In this document: piece after piece, positions 5,507 through 6,045 of the stretch | Position numbering within the stretch: position 1 is the stretch's first letter | Layout: every line of letters begins with the position of its first letter | Source of the DNA: Nitrososphaerota archaeon | GTDB lineage: Archaea > Thermoproteota > Nitrososphaeria > Nitrososphaerales > UBA57 | Assembly (NCBI GenBank): GCA_022572285.1 | Contig: JACZWF010000099.1 | Span: 1-6,045, forward strand | DNA length: 6,045 bases | Reading direction: 5' to 3' | The notes under the pieces: generated by a model | The model's database searches: none | Seen by the model: only the letters and a program-made list of their open reading frames with translations | What the model was told of the DNA's origin: nothing | Position numbers and translations under genes: made by a program

Positions 5507-5932
5507 TTATTCAGATATTAGACCAATGGATTTGAAGAGAGCACTTCCATCAGTTTTGTCAATCCATCCTCTAGAAGAGATCTCATCAATCCCTTTCAGG
5601 ATCATCTTCTCTAGATTCTTCTGGTTCAATATATTATTCCTTAGACCAACTTCATTAATCTTCATTTCGAGCAGTCCATCACTCGGGATAATCTTCTGGA
5701 GTACTTTAGCGAACTCTCTGCACTCATCAAATCTCGGAGTTAGGTGATCTGCCAAACCATGAGTAGATTTTCCGAGGATCTTTCTGTGAGATCGCTCTAG
5801 CACATCTTCAATGGAGATAGGTGGATAAATAGCATAACTCGGTACCATATCGCTCTCATATTTCACAACATACATTGGAATACAGAGAAGAAATCTTGAC
5901 TCAGGAGAAACCGGCGAGGTTAGATTTACCAT
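5507..5932 (-). CDS. Hypothetical protein, start uncertain, possibly extending past the window
   Basis: Unrecognised soluble protein, at least 141 residues from ATG 5932. It starts MVNLTSPVSPESRFLLCIPM and continues with YVVKYESDMVPSYAIYPPISI, a beta-rich opening. A helical charged region follows (EDVLERSHRKILG, then ECREFAKVLQKIIPSDGLLEMKINEVG) and a tail NLEKMILKGIDEISSRGWI. No signal peptide, membrane span or catalytic motif is seen. ATG 5932 was chosen because a GGAGGAGGAGGAG stretch ends six bases before it. The frame stays open upstream through other candidate starts (ATG 5953, ATG 5962, GTG 6028) to the window edge, with residues such as EVSQWGYYTSSLRAQGASAR that look less typical, so a longer gene entering from outside remains possible. 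It may share a transcript with the broken frame at 5259-5480. Confidence 0.6.
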   Translation of the reverse strand: MVNLTSPVSPESRFLLCIPMYVVKYESDMVPSYAIYPPISIEDVLERSHRKILGKSTHGLADHLTPRFDECREFAKVLQKIIPSDGLLEMKINEVGLRNNILNQKNLEKMILKGIDEISSRGWIDKTDGSALFKSIGLISE

Positions 5933-5936
5933 AGAA

Positions 5937-5951
5937 CTCTCCTCCTCCTCC
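5937..5951 (-). promoter_or_regulatory. Strong Shine-Dalgarno-like GGA repeat
   Basis: GGAGGAGGAGGAGAG on the minus strand ends about six bases before ATG 5932, an ideal position for a ribosome site and the reason for choosing that start. The same bases would encode a Glu run if translation began further upstream, so the reading is not certain. Confidence 0.45.
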
Positions 5952-6045
5952 ATCTTAATCATGGCCTGTATCCGCGCGGAGGCACCCTGTGCTCGAAGGG
6001 ACGACGTGTAGTAGCCCCATTGGCTCACTTCCCAAATCGTGTCGA

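Noticed and set aside
1..6045. A CRISPR array, transposase, rRNA gene or toxin-antitoxin pair
   Set aside because: No regularly spaced repeats, transposase motifs, rRNA-like sequence or paired small toxin-antitoxin genes were seen on either strand.

Overview
The window looks like two unrelated genomes joined end to end at about position 2066. Positions 1 to ~2065 are GC-rich (roughly mid-50s percent by eye, not counted exactly) and bacterial in style: a complete luciferase-like flavin-dependent oxidoreductase followed by an MFS transporter that stops abruptly at the start of its seventh membrane helix. The protein types and style would suit a Chloroflexota lineage such as SAR202, which is rich in such flavoenzymes, but that assignment is inference. 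From ~2066 to the end the DNA is more AT-rich (roughly low-to-mid 40s percent) and archaeal in character. It has TATA-like boxes about 25-36 bp upstream of ATG codons (leaderless-type promoters), a TrmB/phospholipase-D-fold regulator fragment, a PadR regulator and a membrane-anchored DUF192 protein. The archaeal lineage cannot be fixed from this sequence.

Layout. Plus strand: LLM-family oxidoreductase (14-1147), a leader with two alternative hairpins (1258-1302), and the truncated MFS transporter (1320-2066). At the junction it meets, in convergent orientation, a thioredoxin reductase on the minus strand (start near 2390) that is cut before its NADPH domain and CxxC redox centre. Upstream of it on the minus strand is a small basic protein (2531-2866) resembling unnamed phage/archaeal proteins. 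Next is a plus-strand TrmB-like protein whose start is out of frame with its body; one extra GC in the tract at 3131-3140 would repair it (3119-3716). It converges, 8 bp apart, on the DUF192 gene (3725-4306, minus). A 333-bp stretch with short repeats and no convincing gene follows (4307-4639). The remaining genes are on the minus strand: PadR (4640-5164) with a palindrome array between its TATA box and start, an open frame without a start codon (5259-5480), and a hypothetical gene (5507 to about 5932, possibly running off the window).

Genes on the two sides of the junction should not be read as one functional neighbourhood. On the archaeal side the most informative element is the PadR gene with its operator-like array, which suggests autoregulation. 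I see no convincing new multi-gene system. The most useful observations are the chimeric junction, the two repairable frameshifts (a GC dinucleotide tract and a TTT run), the GCGCGCGCT 9-mer seen three times, and the PadR operator array.
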